DNA of 64,000 bases, from positions 4,278,001 through 4,342,000 of the forward strand of contig NC_015554.1 of the NCBI RefSeq assembly GCF_000213655.1, written 5' to 3'. Position numbers and translations under genes: made by a program. The notes under the pieces were generated by a model, which was given only the letters and a program-made list of their open reading frames with translations, was not told the DNA's origin and did not search any database. This DNA is from Alteromonas naphthalenivorans (lineage in GTDB: Bacteria; Pseudomonadota; Gammaproteobacteria; Enterobacterales; Alteromonadaceae). Below are positions 38,651-47,518 of this stretch, piece after piece. The stretch's first letter is position 1, and each line of letters begins with the position of its first letter.

Positions 38651-38672
38651 AAAGGGCGGGATAGCCCTTTTT
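38651..38672 (+). terminator. Terminator after fre
   Basis: AAAGGGC pairs with GCCCTTT around GGGATA and is followed by a short T-run. It lies about 130 bases past the fre stop and 83 bases before the lipoprotein gene. Confidence 0.7.
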
Positions 38673-38754
38673 GGCCTAGCAAGAAGCATTGCCACCTTAA
38701 TTGTTTGTTTTTGCTTTTGCTTGCGCCTTTTCTTGACGTATGTAGGAGTAAATC

Positions 38755-40104
38755 ATGTATAACACCAAAAATCTTCTTGTTGCTTCAGTCGCCATGGGCT
38801 TGATTGGCTGCGGTGGTAGCGATGGTACCCCAGATACACAAACGCCTCCATCTGGTGGCGGAAACTCTTCATTTGAATATATTGTTAACGCCTCTTACAC
38901 ATCGAAGTGCGGCACTATTACTCCCCAACCTGAAGCGGTTATCGTACGGCATGATGCATCAGGCGACGCTGTAGAAGTCTATGAAGCCGATGAAAATGGC
39001 GATATTACGATAGACTATGGTGATGTAGCCACTTTCAGCTCAATTACTTTCTCAATCGGCGACAGTGGCCGCTTTCCTGAAGTAAAAACCTACGTGTCGG
39101 TTACCGCCGATAAAATTTTTGATATGACTTCCTTTCCCGGTGCCGATGATAATGTGACTCAATGTGAATGCGAGAGTGTCACTTTTGATATCAGTGAATT
39201 TACTTCATCAGGCGGTGTTACCGTGCGTGCATCTGCGGCCAATACTAATGAGCAAACGTATTTATCTAGCATTGACGACGTGGCTGAAGCGGAAGTGTGT
39301 AGAGCGGTTGATGGCGAATGGCCTAGTTTAGCAGTCGTTATTTCAACTCCCATTAACGGCCAGCCGTACCAAGAAATAGAGGTGTACAGCACCGAGATAT
39401 CTGATTATGACGTTGATAGCACGAATAATATTTCACTATCAGATGCACACCTTAATACGAACGTTCCTTATTTAGTCACCAATACCCCTGTATTTACTGA
39501 AAGCAATTACCGCGTATCAAGTTCTAGCCAGATTGAAGATTTACACTCTTTTGGTTTTTACACAGGCGCTGACTCACTCGCCTTTTTACCGCAAAGTTTA
39601 CCTATTTACAGCGAAAGCGAAAACTTGGAAACCTATCTTACATTTCAAGAAACAACCTATGATGAGATACTTTTTGATGACATAGAAGGTTTCGTTTGGA
39701 TGGACATGGTGTCTGGTGTTTCGGTCGATTCAGATTATGCAGGCGTCGTCGATTTTACCGTGATGGAACCAACCCCATTCCTTGAAGCCGCTCAAGATAT
39801 GCTTTCAGGCGACGATTATGATTTCTCCAATACCGGTGCCGACAATGTTTACCTGTATTTCAGTTCAGATGGTGAATTTTCTTTCAGCTTGACCACTCCC
39901 GCTCAAGGTTCAATGAGCATTCTTGATACGCTGAATTTTGATGATGTTGTTTTACCTTTCGAACTAGATTTAGACATAACACAGGAAATAGAGTCAGGGT
40001 TCTTGTATCTGCGAGCGGAAGACGTACTAAATACAACTGATTATCTTGAATCTTTATCTGATTGGAGTAATTCTTCATTTGGTGCCCTTTATATAGCAAG
40101 ATAG
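38755..40104 (+). CDS. Exported lipoprotein of unknown function
   Basis: A 449-residue lipoprotein with lipobox LIGC (cysteine 19) followed by a glycine/proline/serine spacer. The mature part is acidic, beta-rich and has six cysteines in the first half, such as the CECESV region near 140. No catalytic motif or known family is visible. It is followed by its own terminator, so it is transcribed alone. Alteromonas-type genomes carry many such lineage-specific lipoproteins; function is unknown. Confidence 0.65.
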   Translation: MYNTKNLLVASVAMGLIGCGGSDGTPDTQTPPSGGGNSSFEYIVNASYTSKCGTITPQPEAVIVRHDASGDAVEVYEADENGDITIDYGDVATFSSITFSIGDSGRFPEVKTYVSVTADKIFDMTSFPGADDNVTQCECESVTFDISEFTSSGGVTVRASAANTNEQTYLSSIDDVAEAEVCRAVDGEWPSLAVVISTPINGQPYQEIEVYSTEISDYDVDSTNNISLSDAHLNTNVPYLVTNTPVFTESNYRVSSSSQIEDLHSFGFYTGADSLAFLPQSLPIYSESENLETYLTFQETTYDEILFDDIEGFVWMDMVSGVSVDSDYAGVVDFTVMEPTPFLEAAQDMLSGDDYDFSNTGADNVYLYFSSDGEFSFSLTTPAQGSMSILDTLNFDDVVLPFELDLDITQEIESGFLYLRAEDVLNTTDYLESLSDWSNSSFGALYIAR

Positions 40105-40129
40105 TTAGCAACTTGCTTTCACCTTTGTC

Positions 40130-40160
40130 AATAGCCTCTTTTTGAAGAGGCTATTCTTAA
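40130..40160 (+). terminator. Terminator of the lipoprotein gene
   Basis: AATAGCCTCTT pairs perfectly with AAGAGGCTATT around TTTG (40130-40155), followed by the T-rich CTTAAT. Confidence 0.85.
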
Positions 40161-40260
40161 TACACCTTTTAATTCGACCATTAACTTCTCCACACGTTAA
40201 CCCCATTTGTTGCTTTCTTTCGTATCCAGTATGGTTATAAAAAAAGAGATGGAGAAAACA

Positions 40261-41643
40261 ATGATAAAAAGCATTCCTACATTCGTAAAAATTTCAGCGT
40301 TAGCAGTATTACCACTTTCCTTGACCTTTACAGCGCAAGCGCAAAATGAACAACAACAAGCCTTGTACAAAATAGCCGAAGACATTTCCCCCAAGCGCAT
40401 TGAAAGCGATATCACCACCCTTGTGAATTTTGGAACCCGACATACCTTATCGGAAACCGAATCAGATACCCGAGGCATAGGGGCCGCAAGGCGCTGGATT
40501 AAGTCTGAGTTTGAAAAGATATCAGCCGAATGTGGTGGTTGCTTAGACGTGTATTTTCAGTCTGAAACCATTAGCGGTGAAAAACGTATACCCGACCCTG
40601 TCGAGGTAGTAAGCGTTATTGCTATTCAACGCGGCAGTACCGATCCAGAACGTTACGTGATGATGTCTGGTGATATAGATTCTCGCGTATCTGATGTGAT
40701 GGATTTCACATCAGACTCACCTGGCGCAAACGATAATGCATCGGGCGTAGCTGGAACACTGGAAGCCGCACGCATACTATCGAAATATAAGTTTAACGGT
40801 AGCATTGTGTACGCCGCACTAGCAGGGGAAGAACAAGGCCTGTTTGGTGGGCGTATTATGGCAAACCAAGTTCAAAAAGATGGCTGGCGGTTAAAAGCAG
40901 TATTGAACAACGACATGATTGGCAATATAGAGGGCGTTAATGGGGTTATCAACAACACCACGGCGCGCATATTTGCTGAAGGCACTCGCGTAACCGAAAC
41001 CACAGATGAAGCTCGCACCCGCCGCTTCACAGGTGGAGAAGTCGATTCACCAAGCAGAAACTTAGCAAGATACATTGATAACATTGCCGACCAATACATT
41101 GAGAATCTAGATACCATGGTCATTTATCGATTAGATCGCTTTGGTCGTGGCGGGCACCATCGCCCCTTCAACGATTTAGGTTTCCCCGGTATTCGTATTA
41201 TGGAAACCAATGAAAACTACACTCGCCAGCATCAGGATCTTCGAGAAGAAGATGGTATCAAGTATGGCGATACCTTAGACGGTGTGAATTTTGATTACGC
41301 AGCCAAGCTAACTGGTTTAAACGCAGTATCGCTAGCGGCTATGGCTTGGGCGCCCAACCCGCCAGCTAACGTAAAAATTAAAGGCGCCGTTCAGCCTTCT
41401 ACCACATTAATGTGGGATATAGCAGATACAGCGCAAAACCCTCAACTGTCGGGCTATAAAGTTTACTGGCGTCATACCGATGCACCGCAATGGGAATTTA
41501 GTAAGTTTGTTGGTAAGGTGAACGAAGCCACGTTAGAAAACGTAGTAATTGACAACTACTTTTTCGGGGTTGCCAGTGTGAACAACGATGGCATTGAAAG
41601 CCCAGTTGTATTCCCAGGCGCTGCAGGCAGTTTTGGCCAGTAA
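40261..41643 (+). CDS. Secreted M28-family metallopeptidase with FnIII-like tail
   Basis: A 460-residue protein from ATG 40261, which has GGAG 6 bases upstream and gives a clean signal peptide (MIKSIPTFVKISALAVLPL to AQA); the frame opens earlier at 40207. The peptidase core follows M28 order: SGDIDSR near 137, GANDNASG near 157, GEEQG near 189, NNDMIGN near 217 and a late H in RQHQDLRE near 324. The first zinc position, normally histidine in H-x-D, is aspartate here. Residues about 375-455 look like a fibronectin type III domain. Aminopeptidase activity is likely, but the altered ligand leaves doubt. Confidence 0.85.
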   Translation: MIKSIPTFVKISALAVLPLSLTFTAQAQNEQQQALYKIAEDISPKRIESDITTLVNFGTRHTLSETESDTRGIGAARRWIKSEFEKISAECGGCLDVYFQSETISGEKRIPDPVEVVSVIAIQRGSTDPERYVMMSGDIDSRVSDVMDFTSDSPGANDNASGVAGTLEAARILSKYKFNGSIVYAALAGEEQGLFGGRIMANQVQKDGWRLKAVLNNDMIGNIEGVNGVINNTTARIFAEGTRVTETTDEARTRRFTGGEVDSPSRNLARYIDNIADQYIENLDTMVIYRLDRFGRGGHHRPFNDLGFPGIRIMETNENYTRQHQDLREEDGIKYGDTLDGVNFDYAAKLTGLNAVSLAAMAWAPNPPANVKIKGAVQPSTTLMWDIADTAQNPQLSGYKVYWRHTDAPQWEFSKFVGKVNEATLENVVIDNYFFGVASVNNDGIESPVVFPGAAGSFGQ

Positions 41644-41709
41644 CGGTTATACTGTTGATAGGTAATAGCGCCTATAGATAATAATAATGTTGTTTTGGAG
41701 ATGTCGCCC

Positions 41710-42684
41710 GTGTTGGTGAGAGTCATCGCTTTATTAAGTTTTATCACCGTGGTGGCGCCGTTAAAGGCAAACAGTGTCACACTTGCCGCAGCGCCATTTG
41801 AAACTTACGTAAGCGATGAGGGCGAACCTTCAAGACTCACGTCTATCGTTGAAGCGGCGTTCTCGCGAATGCAAACCGACCTGGAGCTTCAGGTTATGCG
41901 CGATGCTTTCTTAGGTAGCGCAGTACGTTCTGGTAAGGTGGATGGCGAGTTCGCCTATATAGATTTAGGTGAAAGAAAAGACACGGTTACCCTTTCAGCC
42001 CCCTACCTTCCCATCTATTTATATGCCACGGGTAAAAAATACGATGTTGAAGAGATTAAGCTGATACCGCATTTAAAAGACAGCCGCGTAGCGATAGAAA
42101 ACCGCTTTGCTAATACGCCAAAGTTCCGCATGCTAAAAGAAATCAAGTGGTCACGTAATCCCAGCACGTACGACGCTTTTAAGCAGCTAGCCGATGACAG
42201 AGCGCCGTATTTAATTACTACCCACTTGTTGATTGAAGAGTTTAATTTACTTCTTGATAAAGACGGTGAAGAGCTTTTACACGTATCTTCAGCATCGTTG
42301 ATGAACGCTGGTTTTTCCTTGGCACTTGGCACAAGTACGCCTAACGCTAAGGCCACTATTGAAGCGTTTGAACAAACCATTCAGGTCATGCAACAAGATG
42401 GCAGTTACAATAAAATTCTGGGGCTACCTTGGCTATCCAAAGACATTAACAACGACGGTATCGCCGACTATATTGGTGAAACTAGTGTGAGCCTTGTACC
42501 CACAGATACACTTACCGCCTACCCACTCGATAAATCGTTACCTGGTGATAGCAGTATTTACGTTATTGATGGTGTTATCGTTGAAACGAAAGCTGAAGCG
42601 ATGGCTATGCTTGATGGCGTTAAGGCCGAGCGAGAAAGTTTGCTCGACCCTGATGTTTATAAAACCATGATTAGACGCTGGTAG
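41710..42684 (+). CDS. Periplasmic solute-binding-like protein (family 3 type)
   Basis: A 324-residue exported protein. The frame opens at 41695, but TTTTGGAG abuts the ATG at 41701; the GTG at 41710 lies 9 bases after that GGAG, so I use it. The product opens with a short signal peptide (LVRVIALLSFITVVAPLKA). The fold resembles family 3 solute-binding proteins: VTLAAAPFETYVSDEG, GEFAYIDLGERKDTVTLSAPYL and LKDSRVAIENRFANTPKFR. The late DINNDGIADYIGE is a calcium-loop-like segment, unusual in this family. It has no transporter genes beside it, and follows the M28 peptidase by 66 bases. Confidence 0.65.
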   Translation: MLVRVIALLSFITVVAPLKANSVTLAAAPFETYVSDEGEPSRLTSIVEAAFSRMQTDLELQVMRDAFLGSAVRSGKVDGEFAYIDLGERKDTVTLSAPYLPIYLYATGKKYDVEEIKLIPHLKDSRVAIENRFANTPKFRMLKEIKWSRNPSTYDAFKQLADDRAPYLITTHLLIEEFNLLLDKDGEELLHVSSASLMNAGFSLALGTSTPNAKATIEAFEQTIQVMQQDGSYNKILGLPWLSKDINNDGIADYIGETSVSLVPTDTLTAYPLDKSLPGDSSIYVIDGVIVETKAEAMAMLDGVKAERESLLDPDVYKTMIRRW

Positions 42685-42694
42685 TTATTTAACT

Positions 42695-42741
42695 GCGCTT
42701 TTTATTGCGCTTTTTATTGCGCTTTTTATTGCGCTTTTTAG
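42695..42741. repeat. 12-base tandem repeat GCGCTTTTTATT, about four copies
   Basis: Three exact copies of GCGCTTTTTATT (42695-42730) and a fourth diverging at its end (42731-42741). It lies between convergent genes. Such T-rich repeats could act as a weak terminator or arise by slippage. Confidence 0.9.
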
Positions 42742-42832
42742 GAGCAGATTTTAGCAGTGCCTTTTGCTAGCACTGTAGAAGAGCGCCCTTATAGTCAATC
42801 ATTTTGCGAAACCGCTCTCGCTTTCTTAATTT

Positions 42833-43867
42833 TCAACTAGTGATTTCAAGAATATCAAATGTTGAGCCAGCATCCCCTCTGATTAACAAAATACAATCGG
42901 AAGTTTGCGCCGGAAACTCTATTTTGTTCTCCCAACCTTCTATATATTTTTGTTGATAATCGTTGCATCTAAGCTCCACTGAATCAACATTCCCTTGAGA
43001 AACTTCAACTTTAAATGTTGAGGGATCATACGTTTGAGACCACGCGCCTAAATGACTCAGCTGACCTTTAGTGACGTTTGCTGACCCAGTCGCTTTAGCA
43101 GCCTTCAGTGCATCTGCAAATTGTTGATAGGTTTCTTCAGATAAATTAAGGCCATTAACACTTCCCATTCGCGAAAGGGTTTCGGCGGCACCATTAAAAT
43201 TGCCGAAATAAAGCTGTGACTGAAAAAGATTCACCGTCGACTTAGCCAATATTGCTATAGGCAAGTGTTCGTATAAATCTACTGTAATTTGGGATTGGCG
43301 CATATATTCTAAAAAATTTTCATTTTTATAATAATAGATAGACTTTAACCACGCAGCCAAAGCATGTTCGTTTAAATTTTTAGTATGGTCTTCTACCAAA
43401 TTGTCTATGGATTTTTTTATGTTAAGCATATCTGCGGTAGGGCTAGAAAGCGCATCTATGGTAGCTTGGTATTCTTTTGCAAAGGCAGGCGTCACGCTAC
43501 CTTCGCTATGGCCAGCCTCTGAGTATGTGTGTTTAACAAACAGAGTTTGAGCACTTGCTACTGGCTTATTGTTAACGAGCGCAGGAGAATATTGAAGGTT
43601 TCTTATGTATTTAGTGACTTTTTTGACATATCTGTCTTTGCCTGAATAATCAAAAACAACGATATCTTTCGTTGTGCCGTCTTTGTCTATTATAAATGAA
43701 ACTCTTGTCCAACCTTCCATGCCTCCGCGCGAGGTAAAGGTCTCTTCCACTTTATTAGCATTTTTTATTATTTTGGCGGCTTTAACTTCTTTGCTGTTAC
43801 CATTGGCAAAAGAGAAGCTGCTGGACACGATCAATAACACGCATAATAGCGCAGAAAATATTTTCAC
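42833..43867 (-). CDS. Periplasmic protein with TonB C-terminal-like domain
   Basis: A 344-residue exported protein. Residues 1-22 are a cleavable signal peptide. Residues about 45-110 resemble the TonB C-terminal domain (GWTRVSFIIDKDGTTKDIVVFDYSG, then YIRNLQYSPALVNNKPV). There is no membrane anchor or proline-rich spacer, so it is not an energy transducer. Residues about 130-260 are helical and include TPR-like segments (YFGNFNGAAETLSRMGSV). The C-terminal part is beta-rich. Function is unknown. It is convergent with the solute-binding-like gene. Confidence 0.65.
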   Translation of the reverse strand: MKIFSALLCVLLIVSSSFSFANGNSKEVKAAKIIKNANKVEETFTSRGGMEGWTRVSFIIDKDGTTKDIVVFDYSGKDRYVKKVTKYIRNLQYSPALVNNKPVASAQTLFVKHTYSEAGHSEGSVTPAFAKEYQATIDALSSPTADMLNIKKSIDNLVEDHTKNLNEHALAAWLKSIYYYKNENFLEYMRQSQITVDLYEHLPIAILAKSTVNLFQSQLYFGNFNGAAETLSRMGSVNGLNLSEETYQQFADALKAAKATGSANVTKGQLSHLGAWSQTYDPSTFKVEVSQGNVDSVELRCNDYQQKYIEGWENKIEFPAQTSDCILLIRGDAGSTFDILEITS

Positions 43868-44074
43868 AATTTATCCCTAATTTTTAGCGTGTTAAAAGTA
43901 ATAAACCTCAACATCGCGTTTCCTGTTTAATTCTATATTGTTTATAGCACCTATCTTTTAAACTTAACAATAAATCGAAACGTCACGAGACAACTTATCA
44001 ACGAACATAAGATTCACCATGCCCATTTATGTCGTTTTCGAGTTCCTCCTAACATAATTTTCATCTGATACTTG

Positions 44075-44122
44075 TTGATCTCAATCAAACTTCGGCATAA
44101 ACTTTCAGTAATTTCTGAAAGT
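44075..44122 (+). promoter_or_regulatory. FNR-type box and promoter of the gbsR-type/cioAB operon
   Basis: TTGAT-CTCA-ATCAA (44075-44088) matches the FNR/ANR consensus TTGAT-N4-ATCAA exactly. Two readings fit. TTGATC with a 17-base spacer and TAAACT (44098-44103) is a sigma-70 promoter that FNR would repress; or TAATTT (44109-44114) is the -10 and the box centre lies about 40 bases ahead of the start, the class II activation position. A perfect palindrome ACTTTCAG-TAATTT-CTGAAAGT (44101-44122) covers the -10. Confidence 0.75.
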
Positions 44123-44137
44123 TCAGCAGGTATAGAC

Positions 44138-44695
44138 ATGAAAATGACACCACTTATTACTTCCGCGGTTATGCATTTCGGCGAAATGGGCAGTCGTTGG
44201 GGCTTTAACCGTACTGTGGGCCAAATTTTGGCGCTGATTGTACTTGCTGATGAACCCATCTCAGCGCAAGAAATCGCCGACGCGCTAAATATATCTCGCG
44301 GCAACACCAGCATGGGATTAAAGGAGCTTCAGTCGTGGCGCTTGGTAAAACAGCACCTTGTCCCTGGCGAACGAAAAGAGTTCTTTATTGCAGGCGGTGA
44401 CATTTGGACCCTAGCAAACCGCGTATTCGAAGAGCGCCGCAAACGCGAAATAGACCCTACCATGAGTTTATTGCGAGATTTATTACTCGATACGCCCGCC
44501 AACAAAACTGAAGCCAACGCACAAGATAAGCTGAATGAAATTCATGACTTATTAGAGTCGGTAACCGCATGGTCACAAGAGCTTCAAAACCTAGGCCCAG
44601 ATAAACTTAACACCTTGATGAAACTCGGCTCGGGTGTTGGCCGTATGTTAGAACTGAAAGACAAAATTCTTCCGGGAAAAAATTCCGTTAATTAA
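44138..44695 (+). CDS. GbsR/MarR-family transcriptional regulator
   Basis: A 185-residue winged-helix protein from ATG 44138 (AGG 9 bases upstream; the frame opens at 44072, inside the promoter). HFGEMGSRWGFNRTVGQILA and ISAQEIADALNISRGNTSMGLKELQSWRLVK (about 42-72) are the GbsR-type helix-turn-helix. The C-terminal half is helical for dimerisation. It is followed 11 bases later by cioA, so it is co-transcribed with the oxidase. An 8-base-arm palindrome overlapping the -10 is a likely binding site for autoregulation, which is inference. Confidence 0.8.
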   Translation: MKMTPLITSAVMHFGEMGSRWGFNRTVGQILALIVLADEPISAQEIADALNISRGNTSMGLKELQSWRLVKQHLVPGERKEFFIAGGDIWTLANRVFEERRKREIDPTMSLLRDLLLDTPANKTEANAQDKLNEIHDLLESVTAWSQELQNLGPDKLNTLMKLGSGVGRMLELKDKILPGKNSVN

Positions 44696-44706
44696 GGAGA
44701 CTATCT

Positions 44707-46068
44707 GTGGATGCGTTTTTGCTGTCTCGTTTACAATTTGCATTAAATATTAGTTTTCATATTCTGTTTCCTACTATCACCATGGCAATGGGATGGTTCC
44801 TTTTCTACTTCAAATTTCGCTCAAATGTAACCGGCCACCCTGTTTGGATGCGTATGTACCGCTTCTGGGTGCGCGTATTCGCACTAAGCTTTGCACTTGG
44901 TGTAGTAAGTGGCGTGACCATGTCTTTCCAATTTGGTACCAACTGGCCCGGCTTCATGGAGCGGGTGGGTAATGTGGCAGGCCCCCTATTGGGCTACGAA
45001 GTCCTTACTGCGTTTTTCTTAGAAGCCACCTTCCTTGGTATTATGCTGTTTGGTATTCGCCGAGTCCCTAATTGGTTACACACCCTTTCAACATTGATTG
45101 TGGCAGTGGGCACTACCATGTCAGCCTTTTGGATTTTGGCGCTTAACAGCTGGATGCAAACGCCTCAGGGGCATGAAGTTATAGATGGCGTTGTGTATGC
45201 GGTAAATTGGAGCGAAATTATTTTTAATCCTTCGTTCCCGTATCGCTTTGTACACATGATGCTAGCTTCGGGTTTGACGGCCAGTTTCTTAATTGCCGGT
45301 TTGTCGGCCTACCGTATGTTGAAAGGTGATGACAAGCTAGCGCCAAAGCTTGCTCTTAAAACCGCAACCTATACCGCGGCAGTGCTTATTCCTTTGCAGA
45401 CTTTTGCAGGCGATATGCATGGATTAAATACCCTTGAGCATCAACCACAAAAAGTTGCCGCAATGGAAGGCTTGTGGGATACCACAGAGGGTGCGCCCTT
45501 ACTGTTGTTTGCTATTCCCGACGAAGAAAGCAGAGAAAATCACTTCGAAATACCGGTACCCAACGGCGCGAGCCTAATTTTAACCCATAAAATGGATGGC
45601 AAAATTCAAGGCCTAAACGACTTTGAAGGCGAGCATCCGCCAGTAGCACCTGTATTCTTCGGGTTTCGGGTGATGGTAGGCATGGGCTTTTTAATGTTGG
45701 CGGTTTCGTGGCTTGGCAGTAGTTATTTACTTAGAGGGAAATCTTTCCCACTTTGGCTCAAGCGAGTATTCGCTGGCATGGCATTCAGCGGCTGGATTGC
45801 AACCTTAGCCGGTTGGTATGTGACTGAAATTGGGAGGCAGCCTTATCTCGTCAGTGGTGTTTTACGTACTCAAGAAGCGGTAACAACACTTCCTCCTGCG
45901 AATATCGCTTTCTCGTTCACCATGTACGCCACAATTTATACAATTTTGCTGTTCGCTTATATGGGAACGCTCATGTTGATGTGTCGCCGCGCCGTTGAAA
46001 TTGAAGAGATTTCTACGGAAGAGCGTGAAATGGCAAAAGCTAGCAAAATGTCGCCGGCTAACACTTAA
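44707..46068 (+). CDS. cioA: Cytochrome bd-type quinol oxidase subunit I, CIO type
   Basis: A 453-residue membrane subunit starting at GTG 44707 (AAGGAG upstream). LQFALNISFHILFPTITMAMGW has the N-terminal heme ligand histidine; YRFVHMMLASG near 180 and the loop GDMHGLNTLEHQPQKVAAMEG near 237-257 (quinol-binding Q-loop) are CydA features. The Q-loop insert is short, as in CioA, unlike the 522-residue E. coli CydA. It oxidises quinol and reduces oxygen, usually with cyanide resistance. Upstream is the FNR-type box. Confidence 0.9.
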   Translation: MDAFLLSRLQFALNISFHILFPTITMAMGWFLFYFKFRSNVTGHPVWMRMYRFWVRVFALSFALGVVSGVTMSFQFGTNWPGFMERVGNVAGPLLGYEVLTAFFLEATFLGIMLFGIRRVPNWLHTLSTLIVAVGTTMSAFWILALNSWMQTPQGHEVIDGVVYAVNWSEIIFNPSFPYRFVHMMLASGLTASFLIAGLSAYRMLKGDDKLAPKLALKTATYTAAVLIPLQTFAGDMHGLNTLEHQPQKVAAMEGLWDTTEGAPLLLFAIPDEESRENHFEIPVPNGASLILTHKMDGKIQGLNDFEGEHPPVAPVFFGFRVMVGMGFLMLAVSWLGSSYLLRGKSFPLWLKRVFAGMAFSGWIATLAGWYVTEIGRQPYLVSGVLRTQEAVTTLPPANIAFSFTMYATIYTILLFAYMGTLMLMCRRAVEIEEISTEEREMAKASKMSPANT

Positions 46069-46077
46069 GGAGCAGCT

Positions 46078-47088
46078 ATGTTATTCGAAAATGTATCAGC
46101 AGAAACATTAGGGAATATTTACGTTGGCCTGCTTGGGCTGGCAGTATTGCTGTACGCTATTTTAGATGGTTACGATTTAGGGGTAGGTGTTTTAATACCG
46201 CCCCGAGAAGAAAAGTTTCGTGACGATATGATTGCGTCTATTGGGCCCTATTGGGACGCCAATGAAACGTGGTTGGTATTGGCCGTTGGGCTTCTGCTGA
46301 TTGCTTTTCCCGAAGCACACAGTGAGGTGCTTCAAAGCCTTTATATTCCCGCAACTATAATGCTATTAGGGCTCATTTTACGTGGCGTCTCTTTTGATTT
46401 TAGGGCGAAGGTCGTTCAAGTGCATAAGCGTAAGTGGGATCTCACCTTTAAGTACGGTTCATTACTTACCACGCTGGCGCAAGGTTATATGCTAGGCATT
46501 TATGTAACCGGCTTGCGTACCGACTTATGGGCACAAGGCTTTGCCTTACTGTCTGCTATTGGTGTAACGGCTGCGTATGCGTTTATTGGCTCTTGCTGGT
46601 TAATATTAAAAGCAGAGAACAACTTACAAGCCAAAGCCTATTATTGGGCGCGCAGAGGATTGTTTGCGCTTTCTATAGGAATAGTAGCGGTTAGTCTAGC
46701 AAACTTAACCTTGCATGATGATGTGCGTGACTTGTGGTTATCATCCACTGTTGGCTATGTATTGATGGCTATTCCTGTTGCCTGCTTTTTATTACTTAGC
46801 TTATGTGGCGTGCTATTGAAAAAGCTACCTGATGCAGGCGGGAAAGGTGAATGGATGCCTTTTGCTATAGCACTAACGGTGTTTGTGCTTTGCTTCACCG
46901 CTTTTGGAGTAAGTTACTACCCGTTTGTCATACCAGGACACCTTACGGTACAAGATGCACTTAGCGACGCCAACTCACTTCGCTTCTTATTAGTGGGTGT
47001 CGTTATTGTAGTACCTTGCATTCTTGCCTACACCGCGATGGTATACAAAATATTTTCAGGTAAATCGGAAAAGCTTAGCTATTATTAG
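46078..47088 (+). CDS. cioB: Cytochrome bd-type quinol oxidase subunit II, CIO type
   Basis: A 336-residue membrane protein with eight predicted helices, 9 bases after cioA. YAILDGYDLGVGVLIPP (residues about 21-37) and GPYWDANETWLVLAVG near 58-73 are the CydB signature. It pairs with CioA. A terminator follows. I see no cydX-like small subunit downstream. Confidence 0.9.
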   Translation: MLFENVSAETLGNIYVGLLGLAVLLYAILDGYDLGVGVLIPPREEKFRDDMIASIGPYWDANETWLVLAVGLLLIAFPEAHSEVLQSLYIPATIMLLGLILRGVSFDFRAKVVQVHKRKWDLTFKYGSLLTTLAQGYMLGIYVTGLRTDLWAQGFALLSAIGVTAAYAFIGSCWLILKAENNLQAKAYYWARRGLFALSIGIVAVSLANLTLHDDVRDLWLSSTVGYVLMAIPVACFLLLSLCGVLLKKLPDAGGKGEWMPFAIALTVFVLCFTAFGVSYYPFVIPGHLTVQDALSDANSLRFLLVGVVIVVPCILAYTAMVYKIFSGKSEKLSYY

Positions 47089-47120
47089 CGCCTTCCTACC
47101 AGTTAAACCTTGAAAACAAT

Positions 47121-47158
47121 AAAAGGCTCCTAACCACCTGGTTTCGGAGCCTTTTTTT
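47121..47158 (+). terminator. Terminator of the cioAB operon
   Basis: AAAAGGCTCC pairs with GGAGCCTTTT (47121-47155) around 15 bases and is followed by TTTTTT. Confidence 0.92.
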
Positions 47159-47290
47159 CACCCGAAACATATTCAGCTCCTTGCAACTTCACTAGATCAC
47201 TTTTTTTCTAATTTAGACCTCACACACTTGTAAACAAATGATTACACCAAAAATCAAACAAAATTCTTATATATTTCTTTTGTGACAGTG
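47159..47290. other. Intergenic region ahead of the 54-codon gene
   Basis: AT-rich, no gene visible. It leads into the promoter at 47291-47319. Confidence 0.5.
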
Positions 47291-47319
47291 TTGACATAAT
47301 AATTAAATATACGTATGCT
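47291..47319 (+). promoter_or_regulatory. Strong sigma-70 promoter ahead of a small gene
   Basis: TTGACA (47291-47296), a 17-base spacer, and TATGCT (47314-47319). The -35 is perfect and the spacing ideal. It lies 31 bases ahead of ATG 47350. Confidence 0.7.
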
Positions 47320-47349
47320 TATTTTGGGCAGAATTAAAAGTAGACCATT

Positions 47350-47514
47350 ATGAACAATGTAGTTAAATCATTTTCAAGGTTCTTCAGGCGTGCTCACCCC
47401 TATACAGTGGCTTACTATATAGGTCGGAAAAATGCTCAAAATATTTTAGGATGTAAGATCCAAAAGAAATCCAAGATTTTTGCTAGCAAGCAAACTGAAG
47501 AACAACAGCATTAG
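47350..47514 (+). CDS. Small basic hypothetical protein, 54 residues
   Basis: An uninterrupted frame of 54 codons (ATG 47350, TAG 47514) that opens MNNVVKSFSRFFRRAHPYTV and ends TEEQQH. It is strongly basic in the first 43 residues (KSFSRFFRR, GRKNAQ, KIQKKSKI) with an amphipathic look, and has one cysteine. A consensus promoter precedes it and a perfect hairpin follows, so it is a transcription unit. The ribosome binding site is weak (AGTAGACC region). I do not recognise a family. A ribosome- or membrane-associated role would fit the charge but is guesswork; a non-coding RNA is the alternative. Confidence 0.6.
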   Translation: MNNVVKSFSRFFRRAHPYTVAYYIGRKNAQNILGCKIQKKSKIFASKQTEEQQH

Positions 47515-47518
47515 TAAC

